Assembly (NCBI GenBank): GCA_021812865.1
Contig: JAKAMP010000192.1
Span: 1-6,120 of the forward strand
Direction: 5' to 3'
DNA from: Bacteroidota bacterium
GTDB taxonomy: Bacteria; Bacteroidota; Bacteroidia; Bacteroidales; JAAYUG01
DNA: 6,120 bases
This document shows, in pieces, positions 1-6,120 of this stretch; the first letter of the stretch is position 1, and the number at the start of each line of letters is the position of its first letter. A program made the position numbers and the translations under genes. The notes under the pieces are model-generated. The model ran no database searches. It was not told the origin of the DNA and saw only the letters and a list, made by a program, of their open reading frames with translations.

Positions 1-2010
1 TATTACAGTGACGGAACACAGAAAACCGGCTATTGGAACAAGAATCAATATGTAGGGACTTCACCTTCGGGGAATAACGTTACCTCTGGTAATCAGACGG
101 TGGGTTGTCAGTCGGGCGACTGCAGCAACGGGTACGGAGTGAGAACCTATGAGGGTGGAGGCAGGTACGAAGGCAATTTTAAGAATAATCTGCGCGATGG
201 CGAAGGAACCTTTACCTGGAAAGAGGGGGACAAGTTTTTGGGTCACTGGGTAGCAGGCGATTATACAGGCTATGGAACCTATTATTACAGTAACGGGACG
301 CAGCAAACCGGGTATTGGAATAAAAATGTCTATATCGGATCAGCCCCCGATGAAAGCCTTACGGGTTGTCTTTCCGGCAACTGCAACGAAGGGTTTGGCA
401 TTAAAATATATGATGGCGGGGGACGGTATGAAGGCTATTTCACGGGCGGATTGCGAAACGGGCAGGGTACATACTACTGGAAAGAAGGCGAAAAATATAC
501 CGGAGAATGGACCAGTGGACTGCTTACCGGCATAGGAACCTATTATTATGCCAATGGAACCTCAAAATTCGGTTATTGGGAGAACAGCGAATATAAGGGT
601 ACTTCCAGGCCGGGACAGACACTTTCAACCGGTTGCATTTCCGGTAACTGTAACGATGGGTATGGTGTATTTGTTTTTGACAACGGAGACCGCTACGAAG
701 GATCTTTCAAAAACAATAACCAGAATGGATTTGGAACTTATACCTGGGCCAGCGGAAATACATATGCAGGCAACTGGATCGATGGCAAACAGAACGGCCA
801 GGGCAAGAAAACCTTCACCGATGGCTATATTCAGGATGGATACTGGAAAGACGGCAGCTTTTCAGGAGAAAGTGATAGGTATTCATCACGTTGCATATCA
901 GGCGATTGTGACAATGGTTACGGAACCTATACCTGGGACAATGGTGAAAAATACCAGGGATATTGGAACGACATAAAAAGAAATGGCCAGGGTACGAATT
1001 ATTATGCCAATGGCGATGTGTATACTGGAAACTGGAAGAACGATCAGCAGGATGGTTTCGGCACCATGAAGTTTCACAACAGCGACGTATATGTAGGAGA
1101 CTGGAAACTTCACAAAAAGGATGGAACAGGAACCTACACTTATGCCACCGGAGAAAAATACACTGGAGAATGGAAAAATGACCAGTTTGACGGTCAGGGA
1201 ACCTACTACAATGCTGATGGGACTTCCAAAACGGGTATGTGGCATAATAATGAATTCCAGGGAGAAAGATCTGACGGTACCGTAAATACCTCAGGATGTG
1301 TTTCAGGCAACTGCGACAATGGTTTCGGAACCTATGTGTTCCCCGATGGCGAAAAATATGTTGGCTATTGGGTGGATGGTAAACGTAACGGCCAGGGCAC
1401 CAATACCTTTGCAAGTGGAGCGGTGTATACTGGCGAATGGCGCAACGACCTGAAACATGGCTATGGACAGTACAAATACCCGGCATCCAAAGATTTTGAC
1501 TACTATATCGGTTACTGGGAGAACGACAAATTCAACGGCCGCGGAACATTGGTCTATCGTAACGGTCAGAAATATGAAGGTTCGTTCAGGGATTACCAAA
1601 TGGATGGAGAAGGGACCCTGTATAACAACGACGGCACCATAAAATCAGGGATATGGAAAGAGGATAACTATGTGGGCAAAAGCCTGGACAATTACGGATG
1701 TATCTCGGGCAACTGCAACAATGGTTTTGGCACATACTCGTTTGAAAGCGGCGAAAAATATGTGGGGAACTTCAAAAACGGTGAATATTCAGGTACAGGA
1801 ACCTATTATTTTTCCAATGGCGACAAATACACCGGCGAATTCAAAAACAGCGAGAAAGACGGGCAGGGGACCTACATTTTTGCATCTGATAGCAGAAAAT
1901 ATGTGGGTGGCTGGACGGCCAATAAATACAATGGTTATGGCACCATGTATTATGCCAACGGGACAGTCAAAGCAGGCAATTGGAAAGACGACCAGTTTCT
2001 TGGTGAATTG
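1..2010 (+). repeat. MORN-repeat array in cysteine-headed cassettes (coding)
   Basis: Six complete cassettes follow a partial one (1-102). Each begins with a header C-x-S-G-[N/D]-C-x-x-G-[Y/F]-G, with headers at 103, 364, 631, 889, 1294 and 1696. Cassette lengths are 87, 89, 86, 135, 134 and about 105 codons. By eye they carry 2, 2, 2, 4, 4 and 3 full MORN repeats of about 23 residues (G-x-x-Y-x-G-x-[W/F] ... D/N-G-x-G-T). Each is closed by a shorter degenerate repeat of the form G-T-x-x-x-G-x-W ending in a Gly-containing turn. The header appears to replace the first strand of a MORN hairpin, since it is followed by the usual second half (NGYGTYTWDNG and similar). Base-level copies have drifted: bases 1-57 and 286-342 encode nearly the same peptide but differ at many synonymous sites, so the duplications are old and kept by selection. 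Confidence 0.9.
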
Positions 2011-3009
2011 AACAACCATGCCATTCCTCCCCAGATCAGCTGGATCACACCCGAGTACTATGCCACATCTTCTTCCACAGCGAATACGGTTATCAAGGCT
2101 TGTATCAAGTCCACATCCGATCTGAAAAATGCCAGCCTGATCGTGAACGGTCAGGTGGTGGCCGATAAACTGGTAGCCGGCCCGGGCGCAAAAGATGGAG
2201 ATTGTGCTTTCACCCTTGAGAAAACCATCACCCTGAAGGAAGGAGATAACCAGATTGAGATTTCTGCTGAAAACCTGAACGGGGAATCTCGATCGGAGGT
2301 GAGAAACGTATCCTACACGCCAAATTCAGGCTCTGTAAAATATGCCCTTCTGATAGGGAATGACAAATATACCATCGGAACACTCAAAAATCCTGTGAAT
2401 GATGCAACAGCCATGTCAAAGGAACTGAAACAGCTTGGTTTTAATGTAATTCTGGTGACCGATGGCACAAGAGATCAAATGATCCGAAGTATCCGGAGTT
2501 TTGGTGAAAAAATAAAAGAAAGCAAGGGAATAGGACTCTTTTATTATGCCGGCCATGGAATACAAATGAATGGTGATAATTACATCATTCCATCGGATGC
2601 TAAAATTGAAAAAGAACAGGATGTTGATCTTGAAGCCGTCAATCTTAACTACGTGATGGGAGAATTTGATTATGCGCAGAATCAGACAAACATCGTCATT
2701 CTGGATGCCTGCCGCAACAACCCATTTGCCCGCAGTTTCCGGTCAGCCGCAAATAATGGCCTTGCCACTGTTACAGCGCCGCAAGGAACTTTCATCGCTT
2801 ATGCTACCGCTCCGGGATCGGTTGCATCGGATGGCTCGGGTTCAAATGGGTTGTATACTCAGGAATTACTGGCAGCGCTGCAGATCAAGGGGCTAAAAAT
2901 TGAAGATCTGTTCAAGAAAGTGCGGTCAAGCGTGTACGACAAATCAAACAAGCAACAAGTACCGTGGGAGAATTCATCGCTGTTCACAGACTTTTATTTC
3001 AACAAATAA
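1..3009 (+). CDS. MORN-repeat / Ig-like / caspase-family (C14) protein, 5' end outside window
   Basis: The reading frame is open from base 1, and its first codons already read as a MORN repeat, so the gene starts upstream; the GTG at 100 is internal. Visible are 1002 codons. Codons 1 to about 670 are MORN repeats in cassettes. Codons about 677-777 look like one Ig-like beta-sandwich domain (starts QISWITP; contains VNG and EGDNQIEISAENLNG). Codons about 780-1002 are a caspase-family peptidase domain: YALLIGNDKY opens it, the catalytic His is in YYAGHG (codon 852, 2554-2556) and the catalytic Cys in LDACRNNPF (codon 904, 2710-2712). The conserved tail IAYATAPG, NGLYT and QQVPWENSSLF is present, so the domain looks complete and active. 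By family knowledge this is a cysteine endopeptidase; its substrate is unknown. Paired cysteines suggest export, but the N-terminus that would show a signal peptide is missing. No C-terminal secretion-sorting domain is seen; the protein ends just after the caspase fold. The next gene begins 24 bases on. Confidence 0.93.
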   Translation, partial: YYSDGTQKTGYWNKNQYVGTSPSGNNVTSGNQTVGCQSGDCSNGYGVRTYEGGGRYEGNFKNNLRDGEGTFTWKEGDKFLGHWVAGDYTGYGTYYYSNGTQQTGYWNKNVYIGSAPDESLTGCLSGNCNEGFGIKIYDGGGRYEGYFTGGLRNGQGTYYWKEGEKYTGEWTSGLLTGIGTYYYANGTSKFGYWENSEYKGTSRPGQTLSTGCISGNCNDGYGVFVFDNGDRYEGSFKNNNQNGFGTYTWASGNTYAGNWIDGKQNGQGKKTFTDGYIQDGYWKDGSFSGESDRYSSRCISGDCDNGYGTYTWDNGEKYQGYWNDIKRNGQGTNYYANGDVYTGNWKNDQQDGFGTMKFHNSDVYVGDWKLHKKDGTGTYTYATGEKYTGEWKNDQFDGQGTYYNADGTSKTGMWHNNEFQGERSDGTVNTSGCVSGNCDNGFGTYVFPDGEKYVGYWVDGKRNGQGTNTFASGAVYTGEWRNDLKHGYGQYKYPASKDFDYYIGYWENDKFNGRGTLVYRNGQKYEGSFRDYQMDGEGTLYNNDGTIKSGIWKEDNYVGKSLDNYGCISGNCNNGFGTYSFESGEKYVGNFKNGEYSGTGTYYFSNGDKYTGEFKNSEKDGQGTYIFASDSRKYVGGWTANKYNGYGTMYYANGTVKAGNWKDDQFLGELNNHAIPPQISWITPEYYATSSSTANTVIKACIKSTSDLKNASLIVNGQVVADKLVAGPGAKDGDCAFTLEKTITLKEGDNQIEISAENLNGESRSEVRNVSYTPNSGSVKYALLIGNDKYTIGTLKNPVNDATAMSKELKQLGFNVILVTDGTRDQMIRSIRSFGEKIKESKGIGLFYYAGHGIQMNGDNYIIPSDAKIEKEQDVDLEAVNLNYVMGEFDYAQNQTNIVILDACRNNPFARSFRSAANNGLATVTAPQGTFIAYATAPGSVASDGSGSNGLYTQELLAALQIKGLKIEDLFKKVRSSVYDKSNKQQVPWENSSLFTDFYFNK

Positions 3010-3033
3010 CCAAAGGGGGGATATTCATTCTTC

Positions 3034-3852
3034 ATGAGCCATATAAAGCCATCCATTGCCCTGCTGAATGACAGGCAGGTGACCGCAGAAAAGCTGACTG
3101 TTCTGATGCCCTCGTCAGGCATGAAGCTATATGAGGTGATCAGGGTAATCCATGGCACAGCTGTATTCGTGAACGACCATATGGCAAGGCTCGGGCATTC
3201 GCTGCAACTTACCGTACCTGAGCTTTCCTTGCCCGCAGCTAAACTCCTGGGGAATTTACAGACCCTTATCGCAGTCAACCAACTAAATGAGGGGAATATC
3301 CGGATTGATATTGGCATTGCGGAAGGCAGCATGAATATTGCCCTACAGGTTGTTCCGCACCATTATCCTGTTCCGGAGGACTACCGCAAGGGTGTACACC
3401 TTATGTTTTTCAGGGCAAGCAGGGTGAACCCGAATGCAAAGATCATGCATACCTCACTGCGTGGGGAGATTGAAAAGGTGCTGAGGGAAACAGGTTCATA
3501 CGAAACCCTCCTGGTGAACCAGCAAGGATATGTTACAGAAGGAAGCAAATCAAATTTTTTTGCCGTTGACGGTACTTCTATTGTCACTCCCCCTGCACAT
3601 GAAGTTCTCGAAGGCATTACTCGGAAATATATCATTGAACTCTGCAAATCAGAAGGTATTCCTTTACGCGAAACTTCAGTGCATATCACGGAGTTTCCCC
3701 GTTTCGATGCCCTTTTCATTACAGGAACTTCCCCTAAAGTGCTTCCGGTACATTCCGTTGCCCATTTCAGGTTTAATGTAACCCATTCCTTTTTGCAAAT
3801 CCTAATGAAGGCATACGACAGACTGCTTGACAGTCAGACACATAAAGGATAA
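3034..3852 (+). CDS. Class IV PLP-dependent aminotransferase (BCAT / D-amino-acid aminotransferase / ADC lyase superfamily)
   Basis: A 272-residue protein of the fold-type IV PLP family (Aminotran_4), at the normal length for the shorter members. Visible landmarks are LYEVIRVIHG (32-41) with the downstream His/Arg segment NDHMARLGHSL, the likely Schiff-base Lys136 in NAKIMHTSLRG (codon at 3439-3441), Glu169 in VTEGSKSNFF expected to contact the PLP ring nitrogen, the phosphate-side motif GITR (194-197), and the substrate loop TGTSPKVLPV (230-239). Reactions in this family are branched-chain or D-amino acid transamination, or 4-amino-4-deoxychorismate lysis giving p-aminobenzoate. The loop does not match the GTAAEITPV of E. 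coli IlvE, and the specificity is not decided here. The ATG at 3034 is the only sensible start. A G-rich run (3013-3020) lies 13 bases before it, a distant fit for a Shine-Dalgarno site. The 24-base gap suggests co-transcription with the MORN-caspase gene. Probably cytoplasmic: no signal peptide. Confidence 0.88.
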   Translation: MSHIKPSIALLNDRQVTAEKLTVLMPSSGMKLYEVIRVIHGTAVFVNDHMARLGHSLQLTVPELSLPAAKLLGNLQTLIAVNQLNEGNIRIDIGIAEGSMNIALQVVPHHYPVPEDYRKGVHLMFFRASRVNPNAKIMHTSLRGEIEKVLRETGSYETLLVNQQGYVTEGSKSNFFAVDGTSIVTPPAHEVLEGITRKYIIELCKSEGIPLRETSVHITEFPRFDALFITGTSPKVLPVHSVAHFRFNVTHSFLQILMKAYDRLLDSQTHKG

Positions 3853-3881
3853 AGCAACGTACCGTATGACCAATTGCCTTG

Positions 3882-3922
3882 AGGGGCCTGTGCAAACAAA
3901 TGGCAGTGCTGTTCAGGCTCTT
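3882..3922 (+). other. Possible weak RNA hairpin between the aminotransferase and lhgO genes
   Basis: Arms 3882-3890 and 3914-3922 can pair over 9 positions as RNA (seven Watson-Crick, two G-U) around a 23-base loop. It lies 30 bases past the aminotransferase stop and before the lhgO promoter, where a terminator would be useful. No T-run follows, so it is not a textbook intrinsic terminator, and such a stem could arise by chance. Confidence 0.22.
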
Positions 3923-3950
3923 ACCCAATTAGATTTCCTGATAACAATCA

Positions 3951-3981
3951 TTTGGCCGACCCAAAAAAATGCCCATCTTTG
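3951..3981 (+). promoter_or_regulatory. Bacteroidota-type promoter of lhgO
   Basis: A -33 element TTTG (3951-3954) is followed after exactly 19 bases by CATCTTTG (3974-3981), which matches the -7 consensus TAnnTTTG at all fixed positions but the first. Spacing of 19-20 bases is that known for the Bacteroides primary sigma factor. Transcription would begin near 3988, leaving a leader of about 15 bases before the ATG at 4003. This also rules against translation from the TTG at 3952, which sits inside the -33 box. Confidence 0.7.
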
Positions 3982-4002
3982 CGTTTTCAAGTTGAAAACG
4001 AC

Positions 4003-5199
4003 ATGAGATATGACATTGTGATCATCGGTGGAGGCATTGTAGGCGTTTCTACAGCTATGAAACTGATGGAAAAGAACCCGGGCCTCAGGGTGGCTGTACT
4101 CGAAAAAGAAAACAGGCTGGCTCCCCATCAAACCGGAAACAACAGCGGAGTAATCCACTCCGGAATTTACTATAAGCCCGGAAGCCTGAAAGCAAAGGAA
4201 TGCCAGTCCGGCTACAGGCAGATGCTCGAATTCTGCGACCGGGAAAATGTACCCTATGACCTCTGTGGCAAGATCATCCTCGCTACCCATGAAAACCAGC
4301 TTACCCGGCTTGAAAACCTTTACAGCAGGGGATTGGAAAACGGCCTTTCAAAAATCAGGAAACTCGGAAAAGATGAAATAAAGGAATTTGAACCCCATGC
4401 CCACGGTCTGCAGGCTATATGGGTGCCTTATACCGGGATTGTCAACTATGCAAAGGTGACCGAAAAGTACGGGGAAATTTTTACACGCCTTGGAGGGTCC
4501 ATTTTTATGGAAAACAAGGTTGAAAATATCATCAAGTACTCCGGTTATTCTGAAGTGATCACTCAGAAAGCCACTTACGAAGCAAAGCTGGTAATCAATA
4601 CCAGTGGCTTGTATGCCGACAAGATCGCTGCTTTGAACTGGAAAAACCTGAAGGTAAAAATCCTTCCTTTCCGGGGGGAATATTACATTCTGAAACCCGA
4701 GAGGCAGTACCTGGTGTGCGGATTAATCTATCCCATGCCCGATCCGGCATTTCCGGTCTTAGGGGTACACTTTACCAAAAAACTCGATGGTACGGTCGAA
4801 GCCGGTCCGAATGCGGTACTGGCCTTCAAGCGGGAGGGATATAAAAAATCCGATTTTTCCTGGAAAGAGTTTTCCGATTTCGTATTCTGGAAAGGGTTTA
4901 TTCATGTGGCTCGCAAACACTGGAAAATGGGACTTGGCGAGTATTATCGGTCATTCAACAAAATAGCCTTCACCCACGCCTTGCAAAAAATGATGCCTGA
5001 ACTCCAAATGGAAGACCTGATTACTGGAGGAGCAGGAGTGAGGGCCCTGGCTGCCGATGCCGACGGAGGCATTCTGGACGATTTCATGTTTGTGGAAGAC
5101 CAGCATATCCTCAATATACTGAATGCTCCTTCTCCTGCTGCCACCGCGTCACTCTCCATAGGGAATACCATTGCCGATATGGCGCTGAAAAAACTGTAA
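4003..5199 (+). CDS. lhgO: L-2-hydroxyglutarate oxidase (FAD-dependent)
   Basis: A 398-residue flavoprotein of the DAO family that aligns along almost its whole length with E. coli LhgO (YgaF) as I recall it. It oxidises L-2-hydroxyglutarate to 2-oxoglutarate; the E. coli enzyme passes electrons to the membrane quinone pool. Seen: the FAD-binding GGGIVG (9-14), the ribose-contacting Glu34 in VAVLEKE, the family signature HQTGNNSGVIHSGIYY (42-57), PFRGEYY, LIYPMPDPAFPVLGVH, GPNAVLAFKREGY, GAGVRA and the C-terminal NAPSPAATAS. The ATG at 4003 is chosen over an in-frame TTG at 3952 because homologues begin at MxYDxVIIGGG and the promoter overlaps the longer version. E. coli LhgO is about 20 residues longer at its C-terminus. 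No csiD/glaH-like partner is visible, so metabolite repair (clearing L-2-hydroxyglutarate made by side reactions of dehydrogenases) is the likelier role here; that is inference. Confidence 0.93.
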   Translation: MRYDIVIIGGGIVGVSTAMKLMEKNPGLRVAVLEKENRLAPHQTGNNSGVIHSGIYYKPGSLKAKECQSGYRQMLEFCDRENVPYDLCGKIILATHENQLTRLENLYSRGLENGLSKIRKLGKDEIKEFEPHAHGLQAIWVPYTGIVNYAKVTEKYGEIFTRLGGSIFMENKVENIIKYSGYSEVITQKATYEAKLVINTSGLYADKIAALNWKNLKVKILPFRGEYYILKPERQYLVCGLIYPMPDPAFPVLGVHFTKKLDGTVEAGPNAVLAFKREGYKKSDFSWKEFSDFVFWKGFIHVARKHWKMGLGEYYRSFNKIAFTHALQKMMPELQMEDLITGGAGVRALAADADGGILDDFMFVEDQHILNILNAPSPAATASLSIGNTIADMALKKL

Positions 5200-5239
5200 A
5201 ACAATATTTTTCCTGCCGGGAAATTGATAGTTTTACAGT
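5193..5239 (+). repeat. Perfect 10-base inverted repeat over the lhgO stop codon
   Basis: ACTGTAAAAC (5193-5202) and GTTTTACAGT (5230-5239) are exact reverse complements, separated by 27 bases. Inside lies a second small stem, TTTCC (5209-5213) with GGAAA (5219-5223) around TGCCG. The outer left arm contains the lhgO stop TAA (5197-5199). The right arm ends 19 bases before the ATG of the barrel gene. No T-run follows, so it is not a standard terminator. It could be an mRNA-stabilising or attenuating hairpin, or a DNA operator for the downstream gene. Confidence 0.72.
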
Positions 5240-5258
5240 GGATTATTCCGGTATTCAT

Positions 5259-5975
5259 ATGACAAAACATTTGCTGACAGTAGCCGTTTTACTGGCCTTT
5301 ATTATGGGTACGGCTACCGCTCAGCGACAGATATATTCCACTTCAAGCGGAGAATTCATTTTCAGCCAGGCAAATGTTGAAAATGGCGGGAAGGCTGTGC
5401 CTTCCATCCTACGGTTTACCTGTTTCCTTCATACCGGCGAATACTGGCATCTCGATTTCTCCGATATGCTGGGCATGTACACAGGCATAGGGGTACGCAA
5501 TGTGGGACTGATCACAAAAGGTCAGAATGACCCCGTTACCGGGGTGGACAAGATCAAACGCCGCTCCTATGCACTCGGTATTCCTCTCGCCTTTAAGTTT
5601 GGTTCATTCCATAATAACTTTTACCTATATGCCGGGGGAGAGTATGAATGGCTATTCCATTACAAGGAAAAGCATTTCATAGGCGACGAAAAGATCAAAT
5701 TCACAGAATGGTTCAGCCACCGCACCAACACTTTCGTTCCTTCGGTGTTCGTCGGGCTGCAGTTCCCCAAGGGCCTGAACCTGAGGGTGAAATATTACCT
5801 CAGCGATTTCATGAACAGGAATTATGTTGATGAAAACGGCAATATGCCCTATGCCCAGTTCAGCACCCGGGTGTACTACCTATCTCTATCCTTCAACCTG
5901 AAGACTAGAAAAGTAAAGGAAAAACTCACCCACCGGGATACGAACTTTGCCATGCTTCAATCATCATTCCATTGA
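5259..5975 (+). CDS. Secreted outer-membrane beta-barrel protein (porin-like)
   Basis: A 238-residue protein with a clear signal peptide: Lys3, a hydrophobic stretch LLTVAVLLAFIMG, then TATA before Gln22, giving probable signal peptidase I cleavage after Ala21. The mature part, about 217 residues, shows alternating aromatic/aliphatic strands with polar turns, such as TGIGVRNVGLI, YALGIPLAFKFG, NFYLYAGGEYEWLF, FVPSVFVGLQF, LNLRVKYYLSDF and RVYYLSLSFNL. This fits the small (about 8-stranded) barrels common in the Bacteroidota outer membrane; function and ligand are unknown. Oddly, about 23 residues, partly charged, follow the last strand. The ATG at 5259 is preferred to the GTG at 5238, which would add seven residues in front of the signal peptide and lies in the inverted repeat. 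The gene starts 59 bases after lhgO and its TGA overlaps the rsgA start. Confidence 0.82.
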   Translation: MTKHLLTVAVLLAFIMGTATAQRQIYSTSSGEFIFSQANVENGGKAVPSILRFTCFLHTGEYWHLDFSDMLGMYTGIGVRNVGLITKGQNDPVTGVDKIKRRSYALGIPLAFKFGSFHNNFYLYAGGEYEWLFHYKEKHFIGDEKIKFTEWFSHRTNTFVPSVFVGLQFPKGLNLRVKYYLSDFMNRNYVDENGNMPYAQFSTRVYYLSLSFNLKTRKVKEKLTHRDTNFAMLQSSFH

Positions 5976-6120
5976 AAGGCCTCGTTCTCAAGTCAACCGG
6001 AAGCTGGTACAATGTGCAGACCCCAACAGGCGACGTTGTGCTGTGCAAAATCAAAGGTTCCCTCAGGCTTGCAGGCAGCAAGGGCACCAACCCTGTGGCT
6101 ATTGGCGATTGGGTGGATAT
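5972..6120 (+). CDS. rsgA: Ribosome small-subunit-dependent GTPase A, N-terminal part, truncated by window end
   Basis: Only 49 codons are visible, reading KGLVLKSTGSWYNVQT, then CKIKGSLRLAG, then TNPVAIGDWVD. This is the N-terminal OB-fold of RsgA (YjeQ), as I know it from Bacteroidota (MKGLV...TGSWY...CKIKG...TNPVAVGD). RsgA is a circularly permuted GTPase that binds the 30S subunit and helps late maturation; the GTPase and zinc-binding parts lie beyond the window. The start is a TTG at 5972, which gives the family's M-K-G-L opening; no ATG or GTG lies nearby in this frame. TTG overlaps the barrel gene's TGA in the four bases TTGA, which suggests translational coupling. No Shine-Dalgarno site is evident, and the promoter is probably upstream of the barrel gene or lhgO. 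Confidence 0.87.
   Translation, partial: MKGLVLKSTGSWYNVQTPTGDVVLCKIKGSLRLAGSKGTNPVAIGDWVD

Noticed and set aside
548..976. Plus-strand open frames in the second frame inside the MORN gene (also 272-535, 1670-2011)
   Set aside because: They are shadows of the repetitive coding sequence; no start signal or family resemblance.
815..1486. Long open frame on the minus strand (223 codons), with another at 898-1245
   Set aside because: It lies opposite the MORN array; repeated Gly/Tyr/Trp codons leave few stops on the other strand. The peptide is His/Arg/Cys-rich with no recognisable domain.
103..1716. Regularly spaced conserved motif that could suggest a CRISPR or DNA-repeat array
   Set aside because: The copies are in frame, conserved as protein and diverged at synonymous sites; the spacing varies from 258 to 405 bases.
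3853..3950. Search for a small gene or RNA in the gap before the lhgO promoter
   Set aside because: No open frame with a plausible start or any recognisable RNA was seen; only the weak hairpin at 3882-3922.
3952..4002. In-frame TTG start for lhgO adding 17 residues
   Set aside because: It overlaps the -33 box, and the family begins at the MRYDIVIIGGG position.
5205..5235. Possible -7 boxes (TAttTTTc at 5205, TAgtTTTa at 5228) for the barrel gene
   Set aside because: Neither has a TTTG element at the right distance upstream; the region is simply AT-rich.
5238..5258. In-frame GTG start for the barrel protein
   Set aside because: It lies within the inverted repeat and would put seven residues ahead of an otherwise standard signal peptide.
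5942..5949. TAnnTTTG-like GAACTTTG before rsgA
   Set aside because: No -33 TTTG lies 19-20 bases upstream, and it sits within coding sequence.

Overview
The window comes from a bacterium, most likely a member of the Bacteroidota. Four things point that way: a promoter of the Bacteroidota type (TTTG, 19 bases, then a TAnnTTTG-like box) before the third gene; a long MORN-repeat/caspase protein; a small outer-membrane beta-barrel protein; and an rsgA start that reads like Bacteroidota RsgA. Base composition is moderate, and nothing looks recently acquired. I would not name a genus from this sequence.

All supported genes lie on the plus strand and are tightly packed. From 1 to 3009 runs the 3' part of a very large gene whose beginning lies outside the window. 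It encodes a mosaic of MORN-repeat cassettes, then an Ig-like domain, then a caspase-family (C14) peptidase domain with its His/Cys dyad intact. After 24 bases comes a class IV PLP-dependent aminotransferase (3034-3852) of unresolved substrate. A gap of 150 bases holds a weak hairpin and a good Bacteroidota promoter. It precedes an L-2-hydroxyglutarate oxidase gene, lhgO (4003-5199). A perfect 10-base inverted repeat spans the lhgO stop codon. Then come a secreted outer-membrane beta-barrel protein (5259-5975) and the first 49 codons of rsgA, a ribosome-assembly GTPase, which starts at a TTG overlapping the previous stop.

The genes do not form one obvious pathway. The lhgO, barrel and rsgA genes may share the promoter near 3951-3981. 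The aminotransferase probably rides on the transcript of the MORN-caspase gene. LhgO and RsgA are housekeeping functions (metabolite repair or catabolism; 30S maturation).

The most unusual item is the MORN-caspase. Its MORN repeats are grouped into cassettes, each opened by a paired-cysteine header C-x-S-G-[N/D]-C. In the visible part every cysteine is either in such a pair, in the Ig-like domain, or the catalytic one. This suggests a disulfide-braced protein working outside the cytoplasm. No CRISPR array, tRNA, rRNA, insertion sequence or integrase was seen.
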